A stretch of DNA of 64,000 nt, from positions 12,276,001 through 12,340,000 of the forward strand of contig CM082586.2 in the NCBI GenBank assembly GCA_040954595.2. The letters are read 5' to 3'. Made by a program: the position numbers and the translations under genes. Numbering within the stretch: the first letter of the stretch is position 1; the number at the start of each line of letters is the position of its first letter. The notes beneath the pieces are model-generated. The model did not search any database. It saw only the letters and a program-made list of their open reading frames with translations, and was not told the origin of the DNA. Shown piece by piece: positions 31,706 to 43,040 of the stretch. This stretch comes from Balanoglossus misakiensis (lineage: Eukaryota; Hemichordata).

Positions 31706-32456
31706 AATGCCCATGTTAATATTGCATATACAGCATCTTACTGTTTTGTGTTTCTGTGGATTATCAGATATTGCAAGTTAGAAAGTTTTTTCAACTTAAA
31801 CTCTAAATTATAGATCAGCTTTGCTGTACTTTGGCAGATTTATTATAGTACTCATGAAGTAGAAAAATGAGAACCATATTTAACTGAATAATTTATTGCA
31901 ATCAAGGACTTCAAAATTTCATAAAATAGTGAAATAGACATTCATCATTTCAGAAACTGTTTTGTTTTATACAGACAACTAATTCCATGCTGAAGGTTTC
32001 AATAATGTACAGACCCGCCAATAAGTATTTACGCACCTTGAAAATGTACGTTTGACATGAAAAATTATTCACAAAATTGATCGACTGTAACTTATTTCCG
32101 AAAATAAATAACCTACGGAAGGTTTAACCCATTTTAGTCAACACAGATGTGTTGCCGCGCTGAATTTGACTGCATACGCGGCGAGTTTTCCGGCCAGTGA
32201 AAATTCCTATGGTTATTGCAATGGCGGTATACTCATTAAGATATCATTTGCATCTCATTAAGTTTTCGCACCATTGTTTCCGTGGCTAATTTCCCTCTAT
32301 TCGTATTTAAATCTCCACCAATCAGAGCTTTTAAATATAATTCCGATTAAATTTGAGGGGCGGGAAAATCTGCCAGACTTGCTTATGAATATTCTGATCG
32401 AGGTTGTCGGAGGTTGCTGCATAATTTTTGTTTGTAGACATTGAATCAATGAAATC

Positions 32457-32795
32457 ATGCCCAAAGTTCGCGAACTTCCTGAATTTGTGAAAGGTCAATT
32501 TGAGGCACTGCATAGGCAAGGTTTGAGGAACAGGGAAATCGCAAGGCAGCTTGGAATCATCGAAGGCAGCGTCAGGTACAACATTCGGAAACTTGTTCAA
32601 AATGGTAGCACATACAATTTACAGCGATCTGGACGGCCAAGGCGAACAACGGAACGGGAAGACCGAATGTTGATAAGATCAAGTCTGACGGACAGAATCA
32701 AGACGGCCCGTGACCTCCGCGCTAAATTTCATGAGGATACCAGGAAACTTTTGAGTATGAGCACAATCAAATCTCGATTGTATAGAGGAGCTTGA
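32457..32795 (+). pseudogene. Tc1-type transposase, N-terminal part
   Basis: This is a 112-residue frame, starting MPKVRELPEFVKGQFEALHR. A paired-type helix-turn-helix follows (LRNREIARQLGIIEGSVRYN) and then a GRPRRTT linker (GRPR AT-hook-like motif) typical of Tc1 transposases. The second helix-turn-helix lies around STIKSRLYRGA. The frame ends early at TGA. Downstream, shifted frames carry VVWADESKF (about 32906) and VKFGGGSVMVWGCF (about 33018-33059), which surround the first catalytic aspartate region. The protein is broken by stops and frameshifts and lacks its C-terminus. It is inactive. Confidence 0.85.
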
Positions 32796-33066
32796 CTCTA
32801 TGGATGTGTGACTAAGAAAAAGCCGAAATTACAACCCCGGCACATCACAGCTCGACTACGTTTCGCCCTGCGTTAGGTCAACTGGATACCTGTTCAGTGG
32901 TCTCGGGTTGTGTGGGCAGACGAGTCTAAGTTCACCGTGTTTAGGAGCCGAGGGAGAGTTTTCGTTAGACGGCGACCTGGCGAAGAGTACGAAAATTGAC
33001 TGTATCAGTCCCGCAGTAAAGTTTGGTGGTGGCAGTGTTATGGTTTGGGGGTGTTTCTTGGCTGCA
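32796..33066 (+). pseudogene. Tc1-type transposase, catalytic-domain remnant
   Basis: Disrupted frames include QPRHITARLRFA, then VVWADESKFTVF with the DES motif around the first catalytic Asp, then VKFGGGSVMVWGCFLAA. All are standard Tc1 landmarks in the expected order after the N-terminal part. At least two frameshifts or stops are present, and the DDE tail is missing. Confidence 0.8.
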
Positions 33067-33072
33067 GGTGTG

Positions 33073-33397
33073 GGTTGTCAAAACTCTGGATAAACTCAGT
33101 GTGTAGGTCATAGCCGTTTCAGGGTGTGCAGGCTTGACCTTTTGTTATCATGAAAGGTATTAGATATTATTACAGATTTGACGGTATATTTGTTCTCTGG
33201 GTAAAGTTGTACATTTTATCATATTTCTTTTCCATTGCCATTGATTTCAGACTTGCTGCTGCACTACCACCCCTGGTCAAAGGACAGCCTAAGGCTTCAT
33301 CCTTTGTATGTGTTGATTCAGCCAATCCATTATTTAGACGATAAATTGTTGAAGCTCCACGTGAAGTCGCATTGCGAGAGAAATTGACATTTTTAGG
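33073..33397 (+). repeat. unit U (first copy) with decayed exon-like segment
   Basis: This is homologous to 38226-38550 and 53719-54043. Inside, tttgatttcag precedes 146 bases ending in a donor gtaag (33251-33396). One frame reads RLAAALPPLVKGQPKASSFV, then CVDSANPLFRR, a stop, and VALREKLTFLG. The stop is TAA here and TGA in the other copies. It looks like an old exon that has decayed. The product is unrecognised. Confidence 0.45.
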
Positions 33398-33401
33398 TAA
33401 G

Positions 33402-34564
33402 AGTGCAGGAGCTAACCCCACATTTTGGCATAATTGTGCACTTTGGGTTAAAAGCATAAAACTTGGTACACTTATGCATTGACCCGTGGCGGCCGTTTTC
33501 TGATATGGATCCAAAATTACAGCGCCCTCTAGTGGCCAGAAAAAGACATTCATACTTAAAAATTGTGCACTTTGGGTTAAAAGCATGAAATTTGGTACAA
33601 TTATTCATTGACCCATGGCGGACATTTTCCAATATGGATCCCAAAAGACAGCGCCTTCTAGTGGCTAGAAACTGACATTTACACTTTCCCCCCCATTAAT
33701 GACACTTTTTTGGGCAAGTTTAACACTCAGAGACAGGAATGTGGGTTGTAAAACATGCTTGCTCCCATACATTCCTTTGAATATTATCCTAATCCTGATG
33801 TACATGCATCATATCAATCTTGTATGTTACTAATTGAACGATTTGTTCTTCGAAATAACAACCAGTTCAATACACAAAGTCATGCAAAGGGGTAATACAA
33901 CACCTCTTCTCCAGAAAGTCAAGGGTTCTCGAGAATACAGGCAGCATCTAAAGAACATGTGCTGTGAGAAACCTAGCAAAGCTATATCAAACCAACAGAA
34001 TCCCAGTGGAAATCAAGTTGGACAACTCTTAGTCAAGCCCAAGAAAAGAGTCAACCTCAGGAAATCAGTGGCCAAAAGTCATGCACATGATTCTGTAGGT
34101 GCTTTAGGTCTAGTCTGACAGCAGTGGTCATTGTTACTGTGAAGGAAGATGTAATCAAGATTGCTCTGATACATGTATATCAGGATTAGGATAATATACA
34201 CATGAATGTATGGTAGCAAGCATGTTTTACAACCCACATTCCTGTTTCTGAGTGTTACAAATGACCAAAAAGTGCCATTAATGGGGGAAAGTGTGAATGT
34301 CAGTTTCTGGCCACAAGAGGGCGCTGTCATTTTGGATCCATATCAGAAAATGGCCGCCATGGGTCAATGCATAAGTGTACCAAGTTTCAGGCTTTTAACC
34401 CGAAGTGCACGGTTTTTAAGTATGAATGTCTGTTTCTGGCCACTAGAGGGTGCTGTCATTTTGGATCCATATCAGAAAATGGCCGCCATGGGTCAATGCA
34501 TAAGTGTACCAAGTTTCATGCTTTTAACCCAAAGTGCACGATTTTTTTGTTAACTGCCCCACTA
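33402..34564 (+). mobile_element. foldback element, full copy 2, TSD TAAG
   Basis: AGTGCAGG...CACTA is flanked by TAAG at 33398-33401 and 34565-34568. The uninterrupted site exists at about 38549 (aggtaagtaagtactaatg), confirming boundaries and a 4-bp duplication. CTCF-like motifs lie at 33522-33535 and 34311-34324. Two others (33651-33664 and 34440-34453) each carry one changed base. Confidence 0.95.
33834..34118 (+). CDS. 94-residue frame in foldback loop, copy 2
   Basis: The protein is identical to the frame at 24228-24512 despite silent changes such as ggctct to ggttct. One silent change is too little evidence for selection. The product is unrecognised. Confidence 0.3.
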   Translation: MNDLFFEITTSSIHKVMQRGNTTPLLQKVKGSREYRQHLKNMCCEKPSKAISNQQNPSGNQVGQLLVKPKKRVNLRKSVAKSHAHDSVGALGLV

Positions 34565-37500
34565 TAAGGAAGTACTAATGCCCCGATTCACTGCCTCACA
34601 CCATTGAGTATTGGTGCCAAATCTAACCTTAAAGCCTCAGTATTTCTCGTAGGGGCAAAATTTTGTTTGAAACGGCATCTATAATTTCTAAAAGTAGATG
34701 ATATAATTGATACTGAAGCGAACAGTCATCATCCCCAGCTCTGCTGATAAACTCATACAATTTACAATATAACGAGTGAAGAATGACTTTCTCTCCGGAC
34801 AGAAAGTCACGTGAGTCAGGCTCCTGTTGACACACGGAATGCAACGTAATTACACTACTGCGCATGCGTACTCAAATGTACACAAGTATCAGCAAACAGC
34901 AACGGCGCGGCGTCCACATCCGCGTCCATAGAGTCTACGCGGAAGGGGTTTGGTCGCCCCAAATCTAGCGACTTAGCGAAGAAACGCGCACTTAGGGACG
35001 AGGTCATTTTCAAATAGGCGATACCACGCGAGGTTACCCCCCCCCCTCGCCCTACTCTGGCAGTTCAGACGGGAAAGCGATTAGCAGCGTTTAATGAGTT
35101 CGCATGCGTAATGTATCCCAATGCGATACCACACTGATTAGCACCTCGTTAGTGTACTGTTGTTTTATGTTGAAGGCTTCTGATTTCGCTGACAGTCTTC
35201 TGCATGTACTCTTATGGGTGACAGGAGAGAGAGAATTGTGCAAGGTTATCAATACATGTATGTCTGTTTTGAACTTTCATGTCTGTTTTGGACTGAGAGC
35301 TGTTGAATGAGGGAGAGATCTCGCACGAACGATCAGGAGGTCGCGCAGACGAAATCCTTTCATTGCGTGAAGCAACAATCTCACAATAAAATTGCAACAT
35401 GAGCTGAGTAGGCCTAAGTGTCCTTTCCTGCCAACGCATGCCACAAGTGAATTTGAGAAAACTTGTTCCACATGTATAAAATCCATAGAGTATTTCTAAA
35501 AGCTGGGGAGTTCATTCTAAGTACAACTGTTGTCTGGCTAGGGGTCCCATCTTGAACGTCACCTTATGAGTGACCCTCTGACCTAAAGCATGTTGTACAG
35601 GGAATAATGTCAACTCTGTCTTTTTAGTCTTATACAAGAAATTTGCAGTGGAAACTATATTAAAAGTTCAATTGGAGGGTTTTCAACAAAACTGAGAATT
35701 CCGGTACAGAGGTATTGGTTGGTTTCAGAAGCAATTGGAGTCATGGAAGTTCACTGCCTGCGCACCCGAGTCCGATACAATATAGGCGTGATATCACAGT
35801 GTAACTTATACTTCCCAAGAGCGTGACTGCTTGTATGTACTGTATCAAATTCAACGATAAACCAAGTTTGCTACAAGTGTGCTATGAAGTTGTTATCAGT
35901 ATCGATTACAGGTCGTAAGGTCATAAACTGTGAACATTGATTCTCTTGTACGCGTACACCCAAGCCGGCGAAAATGAAAAGATTTTACAAAAAAAAAAAC
36001 AGGCCAGCGATTTTCCTCTGTTTACAGGCGGAAATTTTTCGCTATACAGCCGGCTATTTTTCCGGCTTCCGACTATTTTCTACATCCCTGCTTTTAGCGA
36101 GGGCATGACCTTCTGTGGTCAGTATGGGACACTTGAGTGCGCGATTGCCTGCTTCTATAAATAACTAACATGGTCTCTTACTCAGTCGCGCAAAAGGGGA
36201 AAAATAAGACCATATTCTCGTGATTTTTTCTCTCTCAATTATTGGAGCCGTTCAGGCCATTTGCTACCGCAGGGTTACTGTTGGACTACAGGGCTGTTTA
36301 GACAATATAATGGCACTAGTTCAAGGTGTGAACGACCCCGGTAATGAGTTGCTCATGAATATTCACGTCATATAACATGAGAGGAGGTATACTATGCGAA
36401 TGCGAGGTCGGGGGAACCGCGCGCGGTACTGCCTACTTGAAAATTACATCTTCCCTAATTCGGCGAAATTACGGGAAGATAAATATATAGGATGAAATCA
36501 GTCGATGGAACCAGATCAAATCCGAAAATGTTCTGACATCAAATGTCGAAATTGCACGTTTGCTGATCGACCGTAAGAAAGTGACCAGAGCCCTGCGAGG
36601 TCCGTATTGTTTTGATCACGCGTAATCCCAAACATCTCGCGAGATTGATGCGTCATCGCTATAAGCGTTCTCGGTCACATGTACACCATGTCCAATGTAA
36701 ACAAACCCGCGCATCATATCAAGTGTTACGGCAATATTTTCGGCTTGCATGTAGCTACAATTGCCCAAACCTTTCTTACATCTTCATTATGTAGTATTCC
36801 ATGATGAATGTACGGGAAAAACGGGCTTTTTTCGATGATGAAAAATGGATACACACGAGAAATACTGGGGCTTTAATATTCCATTCTATGCATGTTGCTT
36901 ATCATGGCAATGGCAGCCATATTGGATTTCTCTGGTATTGGGGTGTAGGGTAACAATATGTCATTTTCAATGTAAATATTTTCTGCCTGGCCAAATTAGT
37001 ATTTTTTTGTAAAGCAGGAGTGTCAAGTGTTTTCATATGTTAAATTTGTACAAATCCCTGCATTGGTTTTTCTGAGGGGGGTGTTTATTTTCAGAAATTT
37101 GAGCAAAAACATGAGTAATATTGCATTTCCATTGAAAATTAGCAAAGTTTTACGTTGTATTTCAAATTTCTGCAATGATTACAACAGTTATGAGAGAGAC
37201 AGTCTTTGACAAGTGCACAACTTGTAGGATCTATGTTCTGGGGCTGCAAGATTTTTTTCTAGTGGTATGATTTCATGTGTCACAGTTTTTTTTGTCAATT
37301 AAAATTACATGTGTCATTACTACACATGTATGGTTTCAAACTGACCCATCAGCAGAAGTACTTGGCAAGGGATTTTTATATTTTAACATTATTTATTGGG
37401 ACAGTCTGTCTTTTTACTGGTAGTCAAATTTTGCATTTTTGTTAATTTTGACTTCCCTATATTGGCACAAGACCTGTAATTCACTTCCTGGTTCGTAACC

Positions 37501-38019
37501 CTCGAAGATAGTCCGTAAAAAGTAGTGCATTGCCTAATATTTTGAGACCTGAATTGATGCTGAATAGGATTTACCATGGATATGTAGCATTTTTGGAGAG
37601 AGCATTTTGAGATGCATTCAAAATTCCCACTGGTGTGAGAGAATGTGGTGTAATGTTGTTGTACACAGCGGAGTAATCGAAGATGAGGCGACTGTGCACT
37701 TTGGCATAATTTTTTTTCAAAATTACCACTGGGGTAGCTATTTTGATCTCTCCCGAAAAAAAAATCCATGGACTTGCCTGCACGAAAATTTAGCCTGTGC
37801 ACAAACAGACCATGTTCTGACAGTAGTTAACGGGATTCGGCTCGCTCAACGTTATAAAATAGGAATATTTAGCTCAACGCTACCATTGTCATCTATGGGA
37901 AATGAATCACAGATCTTGCGCCTATATAGAGGAGTTTTAAGGTATGGTCCTATTGGATACAATTTGTCATTTTTTTTTATGTTTTGGCGGGTCTAACCTA
38001 AATTCTGTCATCATTAGCA
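34565..38019. other. non-repetitive part of duplicated block, no confirmed gene
   Basis: The best frame is minus 34629-34865 (KVILHSLYCKLYEFISRAGD, then CSLQYQLYHLLLEIIDAVSN), which looks protein-like but matches no family I know. A poly-C run near 35037 differs in length between copies A and B. Part of it (36875-36960) is homologous to 38612-38727. A TATA-like ataaaataggaat lies at about 37855, ahead of the nuclease frame. Other frames here appear to be chance. Confidence 0.35.
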
Positions 38020-38259
38020 ATGGACCCCGACACGCTAGAGAAATACCGCACCAAGCTTCACGAAAATTCATTCTTGGCCAGCAACGGGGAGTGTCAGATA
38101 TGGTGTGGTTCCTTGAAAACAGGGGGAAAATATGGAGTCACAAATGTAAAACAGTCGAGCACTTCTTCGTGGAAGTGTATTGTGGTCCATCGTGTATCAT
38201 ACATGGTGGACCACAATACCACAGTGGTTGTCAAAACTCTGGATAAACTCAGTGTGTAG
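38020..38259 (+). CDS. truncated His-Me finger (homing-endonuclease-like) protein, copy A
   Basis: The 79-residue frame starts MDPDTLEKYRTKLHENSFLA. It continues with C-x-IW-x-G (ECQIWCGSLKTGGKYGV) and then VVHRVSYMVDHNT. This order, a Cys-x-IWxG-x-YG segment followed by HR-x-SYM, is that of the zinc-binding His-Me finger nuclease domain related to I-PpoI. It recurs in many invertebrate genomes in short ORFs starting MD-x-x-x-x-x-Y. The expected second half, with HLCHN and further cysteines, is absent. The frame instead runs into shared sequence unit U (VVVKTLDKLSV, stop). The protein is thus probably inactive. The family call is from motif memory and needs a profile search. Confidence 0.6.
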   Translation: MDPDTLEKYRTKLHENSFLASNGECQIWCGSLKTGGKYGVTNVKQSSTSSWKCIVVHRVSYMVDHNTTVVVKTLDKLSV

Positions 38260-38727
38260 GTCACGGCCGTTTCAGGGTGTGCAGGCTTGACCTTTCGTTA
38301 TCATGAAAGGTATTAGATATTATTACAGATTTGACAGTATATTTGTTCTCTGGGTAAAGTTGTACATTTTATCATATTTCTTTTCCATTGTCATTGATTT
38401 CAGACTTGCTGCTGCACTACCACCCCTTGTCAAAGGACAGCTTAAGGCTTCATCCTTTGTATGTGTTGATTCAGCCAATCCATTATTTAGACGATGAATT
38501 GCTGAAGCTTAACGTGAAGTCGCATTGCGAGAGAAGTTGACATTTTTAGGTAAGTAAGTACTAATGCCCCGATTCACTGCCCTACACCTTTGAGTATTGG
38601 TGCCAAATCTAACCTTAATATTCCATTCTATGCATGTTGCTCAGCATGGCAAAATGTCATTCAGTGGCAATGGCAGCCATATTGGATTTCTCTGGTATTG
38701 GGGTGTAGGGTAACAATACGTCATTTT
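38226..38727 (+). repeat. unit U (second copy), internally deleted
   Basis: 38226-38550 matches 33073-33397. 38551-38611 matches 34569-34630. From 38612 it matches 36875-36960. It is therefore a copy of the 33073-36960 region that lacks the foldback insertion and about 2.2 kb of the middle. Confidence 0.85.
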
Positions 38728-38729
38728 TG

Positions 38730-41042
38730 GGTCCCATTGGTATAGGCATATATACCATGGGACCTTATGGGATGGGTTGCGTCTGTATGTATGTATGGAT
38801 GGATGGATGGATGGATGTATGTATGTATGGAGGTATGTCTGTATGTCCGTCCACATCAAAAACTTGAAAACCGCTGCGCGTATCACCTCAATATTTGGTG
38901 TGTAGGTGCAGGCAGGGCTGCAGATGGGAGTTTGTCCAAATGAAATTGCCAGGCCCAAAAATATGCAAATTAGCTTGTAAAATGTGAAATTGATCAAAAC
39001 TCTGTAAGTCAACAATTACTGGTCAGATTGCTTTGAAAATTGGTATGCATGTACCTTATGTCAACCTCACCCGACCTGTAAGTGTTCAGTTGATATCATG
39101 GATGTTTTATTTGTTATGAATTTTTTAGTCTTTTTATTAAATTTATACCTTTACTTATACCTCTATGGTTAAGCTATGTCCACGTCTTATTGTGGAATTC
39201 TGGTCTGTGCAATAGTCCTGTACAGTGACTGTCTATTGGTCAGTGAGCACAATGGGGCCAAAATAAATGGCAAAATGTTGGGATCACCTGTAACACCTGC
39301 TTAACACATTAATTATGTGCATACCTAATTCTGGGCTAACTAATAGGGCTAGAGGTTTCGTTCTTGTGGGACATGGATCAGTATAGGGTCAAAATTTCTT
39401 GCCCAAATTTTGGGTGACCTCAGGTGACCTTTGACCTACTTTCCTATATCTCGGCATCCAGAGCAGGTACAGACTTGCCGTTTGGAGGGTTGGGACTAAA
39501 ATTGAAAAGCCAAAATATTGGTCACCTGTGACACCTGCATATCTCATTTATTATGTGCATACCTAATTCAAGGCTAACCAATAGGGCTATAGGTTTGTTT
39601 TTTGTTGAACATGGACCAGTATAGGGTAAAAATTTCTTGCCCAAATTTTGCATAACCTCAGGTGACCTTTGACCTACTTTACCATTTCTTCGCATCCAGA
39701 GCAGGTACAGACTTGGCGTTTGGAGGGTTAAGCCAAAATTGGGGGTCACCTGTGACACCTGCATATCTCATTAATGATGTACATACCTAATTCCAGGCTA
39801 ACCAATAGGGCTATAGGTTTGGTGTTTGTTGAACATGGACAAGTATAGGGTCAAAATGTCTTGCCCAAATTTTGCATGACCTTAGGTGACCTTTGACCTA
39901 CTTTACCATATCTTGGCATCCAGAGCAGGTACAGACTTGGCGTTCGGAGGGTTGGGACTAAAATTGAAAAGCCAAAATTGGGGGTCACCTGTGACACCTG
40001 CATATCTCATTAATTATGGGCATACCTAATTCCAGGCTAACCAATAGGGCTATAGGTTTGGTTTTTGTTGAACGTGGACCAGTATAGGGTCAAAATTTCT
40101 TGCCCAAATTTTGCATGACCTCAGGTGACCTTTGGCCTACTTTACCATATCTTGGCATCCAGAGCAGGTACAGACTTGGCGTTCGGAGGGTTGGGACTAA
40201 AATTGAAAAGCCAAAATTGGGGGTCACCTGTGACACCTGCATATCTCATTAATTATGTGCATATCTAATTCCAGGCTAACCAATAGGGCTATAGGTTTGG
40301 TTTTTGTTGAACATGGACCAGTATAAGGTCAAAATTTCTTGCCCACATTTTGCATGACCTCAGGTGACCTTTGACCTACTTTATCATATCTTGGCATCCA
40401 GAGCAGGTACAGACTTGGCGTTTGGAGGGTTGGGACTAAAATTGAAAAGCCAAAATTTGGGGTCACCTGTGACACCTGCATATCTCATTAATTATGTGCA
40501 TACCTAATTCCAGGCTAACCAATAGGGCTATAGGTTTGGTTTTTGTTGAACATGGACCAGTATAGGGTCAAAATTTCTTGCCTAAATTTTGCATAACCTC
40601 AGGTGACCTTTGACCTACTTTTCCATATCTTGGCATCCAAAGCAGATATGCTTATTGCTATGTTGCTATGTGCTATGTTGGCTTGGGCCTGCTATTGCTG
40701 CTTGCAGCTATATTTTTTCTTTAAAACTGCTATTAAATTTTTAATTACCAGTGGCAGGTCAGTGTCTGTCTGTCTGTCTGTTCCAGGGCTGACTGAAAGA
40801 AGTTGCTTCTCATATGTGTTTGTACAGACAATTTTTGGTCATTTTTTTTCTAGCACCACTTGTTAGACTGCCATGACACATGACAGTTTATTGGGCATGT
40901 TCCTTGTTAATTTTTTTACATTCCATATTTCTATATCGTAAGATCATATCTGCTTGCAATGTCACCTGTAATTTTTATTCTGGTGTGTCACTGTTTCCGC
41001 ATAATCCTCAAATGCGACCACAGTGTCCTTGACGCTATTTTT
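38730..41042 (+). repeat. R-family composite with 238-bp array, copy A
   Basis: The start is R-type (ggtcccattgg, microsatellite, cacatcaaaaacttg). Near 39125 it switches to six 238-bp units, then gcttgggcctgctattgctgcttgcagc. It ends tcaaatgcgaccacagtgtccttgacgc plus a T run. The R termini thus enclose an array instead of the usual R body. Copy B at 54223 has five units. Confidence 0.85.
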
Positions 41043-41452
41043 ACATTGAATGGACTAGTCTGCTCAAACTTTCCTCACCAAAAATTCTGTTTAATCTTCT
41101 GTAACATGTATACTAGTATACATGTAGCTGCCTGATAGTTTGCCCTGTGTGTGTAATTGCTGAGTGACATAACGCATTCTGTGATTGGTCCAGTCACGTA
41201 ACCACCAATCAGATCGCTTGTTATAAGGAGAACTGCGCGACCTTTTACCGCATTAGCATACCTAATTTTTAGGGCTCGATATTACCTCTGAGGACGCAAT
41301 ATTTAAGTTGAAGTTTTTTTTCTTTTATCATATTAATGCAAGAAGACTTGTTTTTTATGTAAAGGAAATAGACCCTAATATACAGAGTGCATTTTGAAAC
41401 GATAGGCAGGTCCGGCCCATAGCCTAATTCTTCATTTTTCTGTCATGCGTAG
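41043..41452. other. flank of EGF-like exon, no feature beyond short palindromes
   Basis: It contains acatgtatactagtatacatgt, a perfect short palindrome, and tgtgattggtcc/accaccaatcaga. Otherwise unremarkable. Confidence 0.4.
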
Positions 41453-41569
41453 GAATTGATCAGTGCTAACAACCCATGTCAAAATGGCGGCACTTGCCAA
41501 CCCTAACCTTGTGTGTGGCATTGACGTGCACCTGCCAAGGATGCTATACTGGGGAGTGCTGTGAAAATT
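41453..41569 (+). pseudogene. EGF-like exon 1, copy A (frame broken)
   Basis: The acceptor is gcgtag and the donor is gtaagt. One frame reads ELISANNPCQNGGTCQP then a stop. A second frame continues LCVALTCTCQGCYTGECCEN. Together they show the EGF signature PC-x-NGGTC and C-x-C-x-x-x-YTG-x-x-C, with an extra Cys in place of the usual Gly before YTG. A small indel near 41506 separates the halves. The same lesion is in copy B, so it predates the duplication. The protein would be a secreted or membrane EGF-repeat protein; the parent gene is unknown. Confidence 0.65.
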
Positions 41570-42003
41570 GTAAGTCAGTTTCTTTTGTCTAATTAATCAA
41601 TATGTGTGGGACTGCTATACATGTATATAAAACAGAATACTGTGATGGAAAATTCAATAACTTAATGTTTCAGTGGATATATGACTTAAAGTTAGCAGGA
41701 TGCAGTGAATTCAACAGAAAGTGTAATTTCCTCTTGTGTGAGATCTGTGCGACTGTGCCAATGAAAATCTCCCCACAAACAAAAATGACAGGTATACACT
41801 GAATATTAGCAGCTTTGTCTCTGTAATAGCCATAGTGTTTTGAAGTTGAAAACTTGCAAAGTGTGCAGTTTTATTCAGACTACAAAGGAAACATTGTTGA
41901 AACGGATTATCTGTGTACATTGTCAAACTGTACACTTGTCGTGAGATTTATTCTCAATTATATTATATCATGCTACAGTCCGCAATTCTGATTGGTCGAG
42001 AGC

Positions 42004-42726
42004 TCAATCCAGCGATGCTAAAATACTCAATAATGCACTGCTGGCAGTGGTAAAACGGGCTTTCTGTTTGCCACCTGGGTTTGTTCTTAGGTTGTTGTAT
42101 GTGTTTACACTCATCATGTTTATTGTAGAACCAGGGTCGATCAGTGAGGCAACTGCTGTTTGTTCTATCTGCACTATTACTCGAGGCCTCCTGCCATTCG
42201 ATTGTTGTACAGTGAAGCAGTATTCATCTCCCGAGCTGTCTTCCACTTTATGCACACCTTTGACAGTTTCATCCTTGTCTACCCTATTTGCCTTGCCTCT
42301 TGATCGGCAGCATTTGGAAAAATGGTGAGGTTTGCCACACTTCCTGCATGACTTGCCTTTAGCTGGACATACTGAGTCATGTGGATAGGTGCCACCACAA
42401 TAATAACAAGTGGACGGTCCTTTCGCTGGCTGCTGATGAGCTCTCTTTTGTTTATTTGGTTTCGGGCGTTGATGGCGCTGTTTTCTGACCGCATTCACAG
42501 ATGCCATATCTGCACCATTATTTTGGGTTTTCTCCTCAATCCCACTAGCCTGAACCTCTGATACCTCAAACGAACGGGCTGTACTCAGTAGACTCTCTAG
42601 TGTCGTCTCCTCCCGAAGAGCACGACGTCTGAGACGGGCTGATGTGAATCCTCGTATGATTTGTGATTTGACCTCTTGATCCTTATTGGTGAAGTCACAT
42701 ATGTTTCTGCTAGGCGTTGTAAACAA
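42004..42726 (-). pseudogene. Ty3/Gypsy gag C-terminus and protease start, copy A
   Basis: The frame contains two zinc knuckles, CYYCGGTYPHDSVC and CRKCGKPHHFSKCC, then a retropepsin-like start SLIDPGSTINMMSVNTY, with D-P-G-S at the active-site position. It lacks reverse transcriptase and integrase and ends in flanking DNA near 42010. A two-base insertion separates it from the upstream gag frame (42597-43040), and the same lesion is in copy B. It is a dead fragment of an LTR retrotransposon. Confidence 0.85.
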
Positions 42727-43040
42727 GTGTGATAGGCATCAATCGATTCGCCGTTGTTTTGTATGGTGTCTCTGAAGATGAATCGTTCGTATTCAATGTT
42801 CTGTTTGGGTGAGAAGTACGACGTAAGCTTTAATTTGGCTGTTTTACAGCTCGTTCCTGTATCTGGTAGAGTATCAAAGATGTCGGAAACTTCCTGACCT
42901 GCCCAGTGCAATAGCAGTGCATGTTGTCGCTTGTCATCTGTAATGTTGAATGCGACAAATGCGTTTTCTACTCTAGCCATGTACTTTTTCCATCTCGTAC
43001 TGGTGGTTGTCGGGTCTGAATGAACAGGAAAACTCGGCAT
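42597..43040 (-). pseudogene. Ty3/Gypsy gag N-terminal part, copy A
   Basis: It reads WKKYMARVENAFVAFNITDD, then KRQHALLLHWAGQEVSDIFD and KLTSYFSPKQNIEYERFIFR. That is the standard gag order of metazoan Gypsy elements (W-x-x-Y, LLH-x-G-x-E-x-x-D, and Y-F-x-P-x-x-N-x-x-x-E-R-x-x-F). The frame leaves gag at QRLAETY through a two-base insertion. Upstream on the element strand is ttggcgacgagga, a candidate primer-binding site. Confidence 0.85.

Larger units (their letters stand above)
32008..33072 (+). mobile_element. Tc1/mariner element, 3' truncated
   Basis: It begins at TA followed by CAGACCCGCCAATAAGTATT, similar in style to Tc1 termini. It carries a transposase remnant and stops abruptly at 33072, where the sequence shared with 38226 begins. 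No right inverted end is seen. Confidence 0.75.

Noticed and set aside
33251-33396. Exon-like segment considered as the next PRKDC exon
   Set aside because: Splice sites look good, but the peptide does not resemble the DNA-PKcs sequence that should follow exon j, and all three copies contain stops.
37389-37802. 137-codon minus-strand frame in both blocks
   Set aside because: No recognisable domain, and the same DNA is open on the other strand. Identity between A and B is uninformative because the blocks are nearly identical.
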